From Tetradesmus obliquus (taxonomy: Eukaryota; Chlorophyta; Chlorophyceae; Sphaeropleales; Scenedesmaceae), in contig CP126198.1 of assembly GCA_030272155.1 (NCBI GenBank), forward strand, positions 4,402,001 to 4,466,000: 64,000 nucleotides of DNA, read 5' to 3'. Positions 47,970 through 58,779 of the stretch are shown piece after piece. The position numbers were made by a program, and so were the translations under genes. Each line of letters begins with the position of its first letter. The first letter of the stretch is position 1. Under the pieces are notes generated by a model, which did not search any database, was not told the origin of the DNA, and saw nothing but the letters and a program-made list of their open reading frames with translations.

Positions 47970-49060
47970 CTACGACCCACCAGCCGGCCAAGCGCGGTTC
48001 ACCTGGCTCAGCATGGCAGCCGAGATCCGCAACATGTCACGCAAGCCCAGGGTGTAGTAGCGGAGGTAGCACTCCGACTTCCAGTCACCCTGGAACCGCG
48101 TGAAGAACGGCGCCAGACCCGATGCAAGGGCCCCAGACGCACCACCACGCCGCAGCGAGTGTGACGCATACTGGCTGGGATCCAGCCCCAGCAGCGCCAC
48201 CAGCTCCTTCACACCACTGGCCAAGCCGTCAAAAGTGAGCGGCTGCAGCACTCCATCCGCACCCCTAAACATGAAGAAAGGGTCAGTGGGGGCTGCGGGG
48301 TGCGCTGCCACATAATCCTGATACAAGCGAACAGGATCCAGCGGCGCACCCTTGCTGCCCGTCACAAAGATAACATGCTCCCGCTCGAGAAACTGCAGCG
48401 TCTTTGTCTCACGCAGCGTGAGGCGCAGCGCATACAGCTCAGGCACAAACACCACATCGCAGCGACGCAGGTGTTTGCGCCCTTCAAATAAAGCACTGCT
48501 GCCAGGCACCAGGTTGGACCTGCGCAGCATGCCAACACGCCTATCACACAGGCAAGCACCAAGCACTGCACCCTGCTATCCCAGCCACGCTGCAGCTGCA
48601 GCACCCAGCACAGCAGCATCTCCATGGTGATGGGGCGCTTCTGCTGCTGGCAGGCACCGCGCACCCGCCGGATGCCCTTCAGCTGCCGCTGCAGCAGCGT
48701 GTAGCCAGACCAATCGACCGGCCCAAACGACCCCAGATGGTACTTGAGGCCAGCCAGCTGATTCTTGATGGTGTCGGCTGAACACGTGGCTGCAAGGAAG
48801 GCCGCATAGGCTTGCAGCAATCGTTCTGTGGGATGTAGCCAGCAGGGGTCCAGGGGCAGGCCGCACGCCAGCAGCCACCGCACGTAGTACAGGGCGGAAT
48901 CACTGTACTTGGCGGCCATGCGGCCGGCAAGGCCCTGGCTGGAGTACGCCAGAGCCCGCAGCCCAAACATGAGCAGCGCAGGTGTAGGCTGCACGCCTGC
49001 CAAACAACACACCGGTACACACGCAGAGCATACATGATGCTGTAAGAGAGAGACGGCCAC
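47970..49060 (-). pseudogene. DIRS tyrosine recombinase, one frame shift
   Basis: The N-terminal part (49060 to about 48550) has SALYYVRWLLACGLPLDP and TIKNQLAGLKYHLGSFG, a core-binding domain. After a frame change near 48550 it continues through GMLRRSNLVPG (first catalytic Arg region), TLRETKTLQF, YASHSLRRGGASGAL (His-x-x-Arg) and QGDWKSECYLRYYTLG (Trp, and Tyr nucleophile), ending at 47970. Only one lesion is obvious. Confidence 0.85.
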
Positions 49061-49306
49061 AAGAAAGATGTTGAATCAGGACAGGGGGGCCAAACCTGCC
49101 ATGAAGAAGCAGCGGACTGCAGCGGGCATAATACACGTGAGCGGGGGCGATGCACAGGCAATGCAAAGAATGCAGCGACAGCATGTGCACGTGCACAGCA
49201 CGACTCAGACAAGACCAGGCCTCAATGCCATCCTGACGCTGCGGCAATCACCCCGCCCCGCCCAACCCGCTGCACCGCCCGCTGCCAGTTGCTGGCGGCT
49301 GACACA

Positions 49307-51616
49307 TCAGCAAGGCTGCAGGAACGCCAGCGCAGGCACGGGGCTGCGCCCCTGCTGCCGCAGCCAGTCGCGCAGCGCTGAGCGGAAGGTACCCCATTCC
49401 TGCCGCGACGCTGCATCTGCCAGAACATTGGTGCTGCTGCTGATCCAGAAAGGCTGCAGCCGAAAATCCAGCTGCACCTCAAGTGTGAACAGCTGCAGCA
49501 GGTACTGCAAGGCCTGCTCATAGCAGACCTTCCCCTTAACCGTCCCCTTGCTGAGCCAGGCGAAGACGTTGCTGTTGTCAACGCCCAGCTGCCAGTACTG
49601 GCCCTGCAAGTAAGAGCCGTACAGCCGCGGCATCACCAGCACAGCATACAGCTCCCACAGCTGGATCGGCGCCTCTACTGCCGGTGCATCCTCATACAGC
49701 TGCCGGCACTGCTGTGCTGTCAGGCCACAGAAGCCACCATCCACAAAGATCCCAATTCCTGGCACCTCGGTGTCCCAAACCCCGCAGGCGTCAGTGCTGA
49801 GAAGCTGCCAGGGGCGCGGCTGCCGGTACAAATGCTGCGGCAGCCATTGAACTGCTGCAGCGCTGCATGCCACCACCGCAAGGCCAGCCGCGCCTCGCTC
49901 CGCAGGTACACCTTGTGGTGCGGCTTGCGGCACCGCAGGCCACACCGGCGGATGGGGTTAAGCAGCAGCGGGCCACCCCAAACCACGTCGCTGGCCCACT
50001 GAAGCCTGCCCACCACTGAATCCAGCTCCCGCTTGGTGCAGCGGCTGTTACTGCTGAACTGCCGCACCAGCTGCTGCAGCTGCGCCACACGCCCAGCTGT
50101 CAAACGCAGCTGCATGCTGCAGCTGTCAATCTCCAACTCCAGCGTCTGCATCACCTGGGCAGGCGGTGCAGACTTGTGCAAGCTGGGCACAAAGCCAATG
50201 TGCAGCAGCGCTGCACACAAGACATGGAAGCCCAGCAAGCAGCGCTGCACACAAGACATGGAAGCCCAGCAAGCAGCGCAGACGGGCGCTGTCGAAGATA
50301 TTAAAGTCATCCAGAAGCGCATACACCACCTGCCATCCCAGGCGCTGCATCAGCCTGACAAGCGCCTGGCTGAACCTGTCAGCCACCTCAGGCCCGTGTC
50401 GCAGGCCGAACAGCACCCGTGTGCCCCATACCTCAACCTCCGCTGCCCGGTCACCATTGCTGTGGCTGCTGCTGCCGCAGGTGCCGCTGCTGCTGCTGCT
50501 GCCAGAGCTGTGGTGATCGCCGCTGCTGTTGTCACTGCTGGCGGCTGCCATTTCACCAGACAAAGACACTGCCGGCACCCGGAAGGCCAGGTACGGCCAA
50601 TGCCAAGGGCTGGCCGGCAGCTGGTGGAAGTACGAATGCACATCCACCTTGCACATCCAGCCGCCAGGCTGCACTGCCTCTGCAAACTGCCGTGCTGTCA
50701 TGAAGCGGCGGGGCTGGTAGCGAATGTGGTCATTAACAGCAGCGCCAGACGGTCGAGCAAAGTCATGTATACGACGAGCTCCAGTCGGCGCTGCTGCCGG
50801 CCCTTTGGGCACCACACCAGTGGCATGCACCCAAGGAGAGTGCACGCCAGCTGGGGGCACCGCCACGTGGCATTCACTAAGCTCCTGTGCTGCCGCCTCT
50901 GCTGCAAACGCGGCAAGGCCAGGCGGCACAGAGTAGTTGGTGCAATCAAAGGCTGGCACCACATGGCCGGGGTGCACAATAGGCACACCATCCTCCAGCC
51001 AGCGTACCAGCGCATCGCAGTCCGGGTCCCCGGCAAACAACTGCCGTGCATGAGCTGCATTGAGGGGCCATCGACTGCGCTGCGCAGCCACCCAGTCCAT
51101 GAGGCCCGGGCCCCACTGCTGCGGCTCTGGGCGGCTGCCAGACGTAGCGTCTGCTGGGTCGTCTACTCTGCAGTCTTTACTGCTAGGCGACGGCTGGTGG
51201 GGCTGGGCTGCTGCTGCAGCACGCTGCGGCTGCAGATCATCAACAACCCCTGGGCTGCCACTGCTGTCAGCTGACGGCTCATCACCCCACTCCCAGCGTT
51301 CTGCGTACGATGAATCAAGCACCTCCAGCAGCACCGCTGCACGCTGCTTGATGACAGACAAAGGGTACAATGTCACCAGCTCGCGCACCAGCGGCGGGAA
51401 CTCCAGCAGCAACGTGCCGTAATCAACATGATCCGGCACATCACCAGCCGCCACATGCTGGCACTGCTGCAAAGGCTGCTGCCCTGGCCCTGTCAAACGC
51501 TGCTGCTGCAGCTGCTGCTGCTGCGGCTGAGGGGGCGCCGGGCTACAGGCTGCTGCGCGGATGGAAAAAAAGAAAACAAGTATCTCCGCCACCTCATGAA
51601 TCACGCAATTGTGCAT
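49307..51616 (-). pseudogene. DIRS reverse transcriptase / RNase H, frame-shifted
   Basis: The RT part (51616-50126) has ARRIHDFARPSGAAVNDH, MCKVDVHSYFHQLPAS (motif A Asp), FGLRHGPEVADRFSQAL and YALLDDFNIFD (motif C, LLDD). A 34-bp direct duplication at about 50212-50279 shifts the frame. The thumb-like part continues in the next frame (LELEIDSCSMQLRLTAGRVA, TKRELDSVVGRLQWASDVVW). A second shift near 49830 leads to the RNase H part ending at 49307, with LLSTDACGVWDTEVPG, QLWELYAVL, QLGVDNSNVFAWLSKG and STNVLADAASRQ. These are the Asp-Glu-Asp-Asp positions of RNase H. A Ser/Gly/His-rich insert of about 45 residues lies between RT motifs A and B. As read it cannot make an intact enzyme. Confidence 0.88.
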
Positions 51617-52044
51617 TCATGAACATTTGTGACCTGTGCATCAGCTGATGAATCCACAAGACCGCACTGTGTCCATGTTAGATGTCAGACAGCCATGCCC
51701 TAACGCTCTCGCTAGCAAGCATGGCTGTTCTGCACCAACTGTTCGCTGCTACCACATTGACAGAAATACACCAGTGCATTTCACGCTGTTGAGCACATGT
51801 TGTACTGCCATGCTTGACTCTCAATTAATCGTGCAGCGCACCAACAGAAAAGTAACGAATGCAAAATATTGCGTTGTTCATTTGGCGTGTGGGGCTGCAA
51901 GCAGTTATGCAGCCAGGTTTCATGGCGTCAGGTCTAGGCACTTCTACAGATATTTCCAGGAACACTGCTGCCAACTAGAGAGTACTGGAGAGAACATGCC
52001 GGTGGCAATCCAATCGTACTGCTGTAACCGTGGATCCAGCATTC
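51617..52044. other. Short intergenic between the DIRS copy and the zinc-finger gene
   Basis: No gene seen. The plus ORF 51636-52064 shows no motif. It contains the RR-TZF promoter, or the unrecognised left part of the DIRS element, or both. Confidence 0.4.
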
Positions 52045-54876
52045 ATGGTGTGGGAGGCCTGTGACGGGGCAACAACGAAACAGCTGGTGCCAAACGCGGC
52101 GCATCTGCAGGCGTCATCGGCTGTCGCAGCGGTATTGGGTCCAAAACATGCAGCAAGCTGGTTGGAGCCGATCTGGACACGCAACGTAGACATCGGACAG
52201 GGAACAGGGCAGGCAGAAGGCTTCACAGCAAACTGGGCTTCAGCGAATGTAAGCGGATACGCGGACGACTGATCAAGTATCGGCAAACGTGCAGCAGTTT
52301 ATTGTTCCTCGGAAGAACCCTGCAGCATGCCTGGACACAGTGTTTGAACTGAGCAGTGCTGCCTGCTGCTGCCTTCACTAAGCTTGTCAAAGCTGCAGCA
52401 CCTCGCATGTATATTCACTGCTCCAGTGCTGCTGCTCCGCTTGCAGATGCAGGGTACTAGTGCACCCACGTGGGCCGTGCAGCGGCAGCGAGGCAAACTA
52501 GGCGTGCTGCTTGATGTGGCCCTGCTGCTGTTTGGCTGCGCCGTTCCTGCAGCGGTGTGGCAGGCACTGCGTGCTTGCAGCATAGCAAACATGCTGCTGG
52601 CCTTTGTACTGTCCGCGTGCACAGCGCTTTGCATCGTGCCAGCCAGGAAGCGCTGCGTGTGCGGACCCCGCAGCATTTGGCACCGGGTGCTGCTTATGGC
52701 TCTGCTAGGAGCGCCGGTGCCGTCTCAGCCAAGCAGCAGTATCAGGGCGCTTGCTTGGCTGCTGTATGCACCCATCTGGCAGTGCATGCGGCGCCATCGG
52801 TTGCTGCTGGTGCATGCCAGCACAACAGCATTGAGCGCCCCACTGAAGTGGCACATGCAGCACGGCAGGCCCGCGTTGTGCTGGTACCTGCTAGGTGTGC
52901 CGCTCTGCTGCATGACAGCTGCCCTGACAGATGCTGCAGCAGCAGGCTGCACGGCAGAGCCTTGGCTGTCCAGCTGCTTGCTTGCAGGAACTTTAGGGTT
53001 GTTGACTGGCGGTCCTGCGAGTTTGATTTACAGGGCCAGCTCTGCAGCTGCAGCAGAGAGCGGCAGGCGACTGCTGCCTGCCCTGCAGGCATGCTTGCCT
53101 GCACTGCTTGCGGCATGCATAGAGCACGTGTCTGCGCATCTGCAAGCAGCTGCAGACGCCAGCGCGGCAGCAGCAGCGGCACTGTCAGGCGCTGCAAGCA
53201 GGGACCAGCAACTGCTTGCAGGAGCGTCAGACAGCCAGGCTATGCCAAAGCAGCAGCAGCAGCAGCATCCTCAGGGCGTGCAGCTAGCTGAAGCACAGCA
53301 GCTGCTTGGCACCAATAGCAGCATCAGGGAGAGCAGCAGCAAGATAGCCAGCCAACCCTGTGCTAGCAGTGCAACCGCTGTTGCTGCTGCTGCTGCTGCG
53401 CAAGCAGTGTACTGCTCACCCCTGCAGAGGACTCTGGTGGCCATCAAGTTGGAGGAGCCTGATGGCACAAGTGAGCCCTGCTGATGTGGCGCGCTGTGCT
53501 TGCAGAACAGACACGTGCTTGTATGACAGATGACTGCTTGCAGGAAATATGATTGCAGGACGGACAAACGTTTGTAGGACAGATCATTGCTTGCAGCACA
53601 GATGAAGGCTTGCAGGACAGATGATTGCTTGCAGGGACACACAAACGCTTGTAAGACATATGAATGCTTGCAGGACAGGTGCATGCCTGCAAGAAGCTGT
53701 CACAGCCTGCACTGTTGTGCAGGGCATGCCTCAGCTACACTGCCTTGTGTGTTTCAGTTCACGGCAGGTTGTGCATACACCTTGGACACTGCTGCTGTCA
53801 TAACACTGCTGCTGTCATGACAAAGAACCCTGTGCGTCGTGGTGGTGTGTTGCATCCATCTGTAATGCAGGTGCGCAGGAGCTAGAACGTGTGCGGCAGC
53901 ATCTGGGATCAATCCTGCAGCTTGCGCTGGCTTCAACAGCAGCACCACCTGCACCCAGCACCGCAGACAGCTCGCCTGCTGCTGCTGCCGCAGCGCTGCA
54001 TCAGCCGCTGCCGATTGTTGCGCAGTCTACTGCCTTCAGTGGCTGCTACCAGCTGGTGTTTGAGCTGGTGCGGCCGACAGGTGCAGCCAGCAGCGAGCAG
54101 CAGCAGCCGCTGCAGCTCGCGTCAGCAGCAGCTGGTGATGCAGCGCTGCAGCTGTCAGCAGGACCCGCTGAGCAACCTGAGCTGGCGGAGCAGCAGCTGG
54201 AGCAGTTGCAGCAGTTCTTGGAGCAGCAGGTGCGGCAGCAGCTGCCTGCAGGGTGGGATGTGAGGGGAGTGCAGATGGTGGGCAAGAGCAAGAGTGGTTC
54301 GCCAGAATCAATCGCAGCTGGGTCGCCATTAGCCGCAGAAACGCCTGCACAGTCTTGCACGACAGGGTCAGATGACAAAGCTTCAAAGGAGCGCAGCAGC
54401 AGCAGCAGCAGCAAGCGGCGCTCGGCGCAGCGCACGCAGCCGCAGCAGCTGACTGCGGTTGCTACCGCTAACGCTGCCAACAGCCTTGCTGCTGCACTTG
54501 CATGCCTGTGGTCACGCGATGGTGATGGCGAACGGGGCGGCATCATGCTGCAACCGCTGGCTGCTGCTCTTTCCGAAGCAGCAACACCCCCAGCAGCAGC
54601 AGCAGTTGCGGCAGGCAGCTCCGTGGCAGGCGGTCCTGCAGCGAGCTTCAGAAGCGGCAGCAGCAGCGTAGCTGTGGTTGAGGTGGAGCTGCTGCTGTCA
54701 AGCGTGCTTGTGCAGCAGCTGCTGGAGCAGGGGCATGAGCGGGTGCGCTGCGTGGTAGCTGTGCAGCCGCAGGGGGCTGTGCTGCTGGACCAAGTGTGGG
54801 AGCTGCTGCCTGGTAAAGCAGCAGCAGCAGCAGCAAAGGCGGCAGGCGCCGCTAGTCCATCCTCATCCTCATCACT

Positions 54877-54907
<31 letters not shown>

Positions 54908-57900
54908 CCGTCAACAGCAGCAGCGGCAGCCTCAGAGGATGGGTTGAAGTTGCGGCTGGTGTTCAGCAGGGAGGCTGCGCTGCAGCTCGGCTCAGAGATG
55001 AGCAAGCAAGGGCCTGTACGGGTGCTGTCAGTTGTAGTGCTAGCAAAAGACAGCAAGAAGGACAGCGCTAGGCCCTGCAGCAGCGGCGCAGACAGCATAA
55101 CCGCAAGCATCTGCAGCAGGAGCACCGGCACTGGCAGCAGCGGCAGCTCGAGCGTGCTGGCTGCAGCTGCAGCTGCAGCAGCGGTGTCTGGCGCTGTTGT
55201 GCCAGGGGTGATTGCGCACCTGCCGCTGCTGCTGCTGCCGCCGGCTGCTGCCAAGGAGATGCAGGGGGTGTTTGAGGCAGCAGTGGCGGCTGGCGTTGAC
55301 CGGATGCAGGCCAACCAGCAGCTGCTGCTGCGGCTGGTGCAGGATTGGGCGCTGCTGATGCTGCTGCTTGATGGGAGCTCTGGCAGCGACGGCAGCAGCA
55401 GCAGCAGCAGTGTTGCTCACAGCCCTGGCAGCAGCAGCTTGCTGCGGTCGCCTCTGCAGCTGATGCAGCAGTCGCTGAACGAGTCGCTGTCGACGTATTT
55501 TGCGCAGCACAAGCTCGAGCGGTGCCTGAGCCTGCTGCAGTCGGTTGCAGGCGCCGCCGGCAACAGCGCCGCGAAAGCTGCGCGGCTGCAGCGGCAGCAG
55601 CAGCAGGCGCAGCAGCAGCAACAGCAGCAGCAGACGTACAAGCCGCACTTCTCTGCGGACTTCTACCTCTACACGTTCAAGATTGCCAACTGCACAGCGC
55701 AGCATCCGCACGACTGGTCTACGGTGAGTGTGCGGCAGCAGGAGTAGCACAGGCATTATCTGTGGCTGGCTAAGCGATAACAAGCAGTGTGACTGTGCGC
55801 TTGTACATGCTGTCCTGCAAGCATGGTGCTGCCTCTTGTGGGTGTTCAGTAGGTTGCACATCATGCCCACACCACCCCTGTATGCTGACCTGGACACCTC
55901 TACCGCGTGCTCGTGCCACATTTGTTCCGCTGCACATCTCTGTGGCTCTTTCGCTGCAGTGCCCGTTTGCGCACCCGCGGGAGAAGGCGCGCCGGCGCGA
56001 CCCCCGCCTGTTTGACTATGAGCCGCTGCCCTGCCCCGATGACAAGAAAGGGCACAGCTGCCCGCGCGGCGACAGCTGCAGCTACACACACAACGTCTAC
56101 GTGAGTGTCGGCAGCAGCAGCAGCAGCAAGGCGCAGAAGTTCCACCTGCACGCAAAGCGCTGCCATACTTAAATGTGTCAGTTGTCCTTCCTTCAGCGTC
56201 TGGGCTCTCACTGCTGCGCTGTTTTTGCACTGCTGCACTGCACTGTTGCGCCGCCTTGCCGCTGCGCATGAGTTCCACCTGCACACGAAGCGCTTCCGCA
56301 CACAGATGTGTCACGTGTTCTTCTTGCTTCAGCTTCTCCGTTCTCACTGCTGCACTGTGCTGTTGCGCTGCTGTCCTGTACTGTTGCGCTGCCTCGCCGT
56401 TGCGCAGGAGTTCCACCTGCACCCGAAGCGCTCCCGCACACAGATGTGTCCCGTGCTCTTCTTATTCTATCTTCTAGGCTCCCACTGCTGCACTGTTTTT
56501 GCACTGCTGCGCTTTCCTGTTGCGCTGCCTTGCCGCTGCGCAGGAGTTCCACCTGCACCCCAAGCGCTTCCGCACGCAGATGTGCCAGCACGGCGTGGCC
56601 TGCACGCGGCCGCTGTGCTTCTTCGCACACACCCTGGAGGAGCTCAGGTGCGGGGGTGGGTGGGGGCATCATGCAAGCTGCTTTGCTAACTGCTTTGCAT
56701 AACTGCTCTGCAAACTGCTTTGCAAACTGCCGGCCGCTGTGCTTCTTCGCACACACCCTGGAGGAGCTCAGGTGCGTGGGTGGCGCAGCAGCAACAGCAC
56801 TTAAGTGGACGGATGGGTGTGTGGGTGGTCGGGGATCCCAGCACGGTGCTATGCAAAATGCTTTGCAAACTGCCGGTTGCTGTGCTTCTTCGCACACACC
56901 CTGGAGGAGCTCAGGCGCGGGCAGCAGCAGCGCACAGCATTGTCGGAGCTGTGACCAGCAGCGCTAGCAGCAGCAAGCCTTGCAGCAGCGCACAGCAGCA
57001 CGAAGCAGCAGCAAGCAGTGCTCAGTATCACTTTGCTGGCTCATCGTGGCTTCTTTGTCCAGCCCAGGCTGTTACGTTTTGTATTGCTGGCATTATGTGG
57101 CAGCTTGAATTGAGGAAGCGAACACAACACTGCTGACATCACCAATGAATACAGCTGGTCGACGTACGCAGACTGCCATGCAGACTGCTATGCTACTGCT
57201 CGGCAAGCTGTCGCAACGGTTGATGATTGCGTATGACATGCAGGGTCGTAGAGGCAGAGCACAAAGAGGAGGAGCAGGAGCAGCATAAGCAGGGGCTGCA
57301 GGGCCAGCCACCGGAGCGGCAGCAGCTGGCACAGCCAGCAGCGCAACAGCAGCAGAGGCCGCAGCAGCCGCAGTGGTTGGTGCCACCCCGGCAGCAGCAG
57401 CCGCAGGCGCAGCAGCCGCCGCAGCGGCAGCAGCACATCCGCTCTCAGCCACCTTCAAAGCCAACTCAGGTGCAGGCCCAGGGACAGCAGCCTGCATTGC
57501 AGCAACCCCTGCGCCCGCAGCCACATGCTGGCGCTGGCAGTGTGCCGCCGCAGCAGCAGCAGCCGCTGCTGCGGCGTGCTGCTCCAGACCTGGGCATTCC
57601 CACAGCAGCTGTGGCAACAGCAGCAGCCGGGCCGGCAGAGAGCGCCCCTTCAAGTGCTGCAAGCAGCGTGGTAGGTGCAGTGGTGCAGATGCAGATGCCA
57701 CCACCACCAGCAGCAGCAGCAGCTGTGCCGGGTTCTTCAGCAGGTGTCTTGTTGGGCCTGAGTCCGCGTGCTGGATCTGGCCTGGTTGCTAGCCCAAGGT
57801 ATGTTGCGGCACAGCAGCAGCCGCAGCAGCTGCAACAGCAGCAACAGCAGCTGCAACAGCAACAGCAACAGCAGCAGCAGCTGCAACAGCAGCAGCAGCA

Positions 57901-58534
57901 GCTGCAACAGCAGCAGCAGCAGCTGCAACAGCAGCAGCAGCAGCAGGCCATGCTCATGTCTGGCGTTGCCGTGCCTGGTATGCAGCCTGCTGCTGCCGCA
58001 CTGCAGGCACCAGGGCTAACATGGCTGCAGCAGCAGCTGCAGGCAGGCGGGCAGCTGCAGAGCAACGCTGGGCTGTACGATGAAGTGGCAGCGATGTCAG
58101 CAGCAATCAACCGCCAGCCGCCACAGCACCAGCAGCAGCAGGTTCAGCAGCTGCAGCCGTTGCTTGAACAGCTGATGCTGCAGCAAGCAGCACAGCAGCA
58201 GCAGCAGCAGCAGCAGCGGGCCAGCGCGGCTGGCACAGGGCTGTTGATGCAGCCGGGTGCGGCAGCCGGCAACATGATGATGATGCCTGCTGGTGCAGCT
58301 GCAGACTACCAGCAGCAGCAGCAGCTGCAGCAGCAGCAGCAGTGGTTGGCCAACTATGCGCCGCAGGGTGCACAACTGCAGGAGTTGATGCAGTTACAAG
58401 CTGCTGCTGTGGCGCCGCAGCAACTTCAACAGCAGGCACTGCAGCAGCAGCAGCAGCAGCAGCAGCAGTACCAGCTGTGGGGCCAGCAGCAGGGTTCACC
58501 ATACCCGGGGTCCCAGACACAGCCCTTGTGGTGA
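52045..58534 (+). CDS. Plant-type arginine-rich tandem CCCH zinc-finger protein (RR-TZF), large
   Basis: RR-TZF proteins bind AU-rich RNA and control mRNA decay and translation (family knowledge). Exons: 52045-52248, 52447-53470, 53871-55723, 55960-56100, 56544-56647 and 57244-58534, phase-consistent, 1538 aa. The hallmark is FYLYTFKIANC with C1017, H1023, C1028 and H1032 in C-x5-H-x4-C-x3-H spacing. HPREKARRRDPRLFDY follows, then C-x8-C-x5-C-x3-H (1052-1071) and C-x5-C-x4-C-x3-H (1088-1103, CQHGVACTRPLCFFAH). After LEELR comes a Gln-rich tail to the end. The N-terminal exons (residues 1-409) carry several hydrophobic segments (LLDVALLLFGCAVPAAVW, WYLLGVPLCCMTAAL, SCLLAGTLGLLTGG), unexpected for this family. 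The junction 53470/53871 is phase-compatible, but a separate membrane-protein gene ending at 53484 cannot be excluded. Exon 1 is tentative. The exon 5 region is multiplied in flanking introns. Confidence 0.88.
53495..53700 (+). repeat. Minisatellite in an RR-TZF intron
   Basis: Eight or so degenerate units of GCTTGCAGGACAGATGATT, about 24-36 bp apart. Many contain TTGCAGG, resembling an acceptor. Confidence 0.8.
56115..56915 (+). repeat. Partial copies of RR-TZF exon 5 ends
   Basis: The exon 5 5' part (EFHLHPKRFRTQMC with acceptor GCGCAG) is preceded by three copies in ~136-bp units, starting near 56133, 56270 and 56409. The exon 5 3' part (PLCFFAHTLEEL plus the donor AGGTGCG) is followed by copies near 56731-56772 and 56874-56917. 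The intact exon is 56544-56647. Confidence 0.9.
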
Positions 58535-58779
58535 GATTCAGGCATTTTGGCGTGCAGTTGTTATATTTGAGCGGGTGACAACATGTGCTCTTTCTGAGTA
58601 TGTTGCAGTCTGTCAGGTTGCATTCAGGATGTCTCATGAGCACACTGAAGTTGCGTCTGTTGCAATCTGTTCCGTCGCGTTGGGATCCCACAACATGTGC
58701 TCTCTTTGCGTCTGTTGCGATCTGTTCCGTCGCGTTGGGATCCCACAACTTGTGCCGTCTTTGGGTCAGGTGCAATATA

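Larger units (their letters stand above)
47970..51616 (-). mobile_element. DIRS-type tyrosine-recombinase retrotransposon, decayed
   Basis: Gene order on the minus strand is reverse transcriptase, RNase H, tyrosine recombinase, with no aspartic protease or DDE integrase, which defines DIRS-like elements (established knowledge). Frames are broken near 50250, 49830 and 48550. I see no convincing gag ORF upstream of 51616, and the terminal and internal complementary repeats of DIRS elements could not be located by eye, so the limits given are those of the coding part. It lies between the sulfatase and RR-TZF genes, in the intergenic space. Confidence 0.88.

Noticed and set aside
55040-56422. Minus ORF of 460 aa opposite the RR-TZF gene
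   Set aside because: It is antisense to the zinc-finger exons, whose cysteine and histidine spacing fixes the plus strand as coding.
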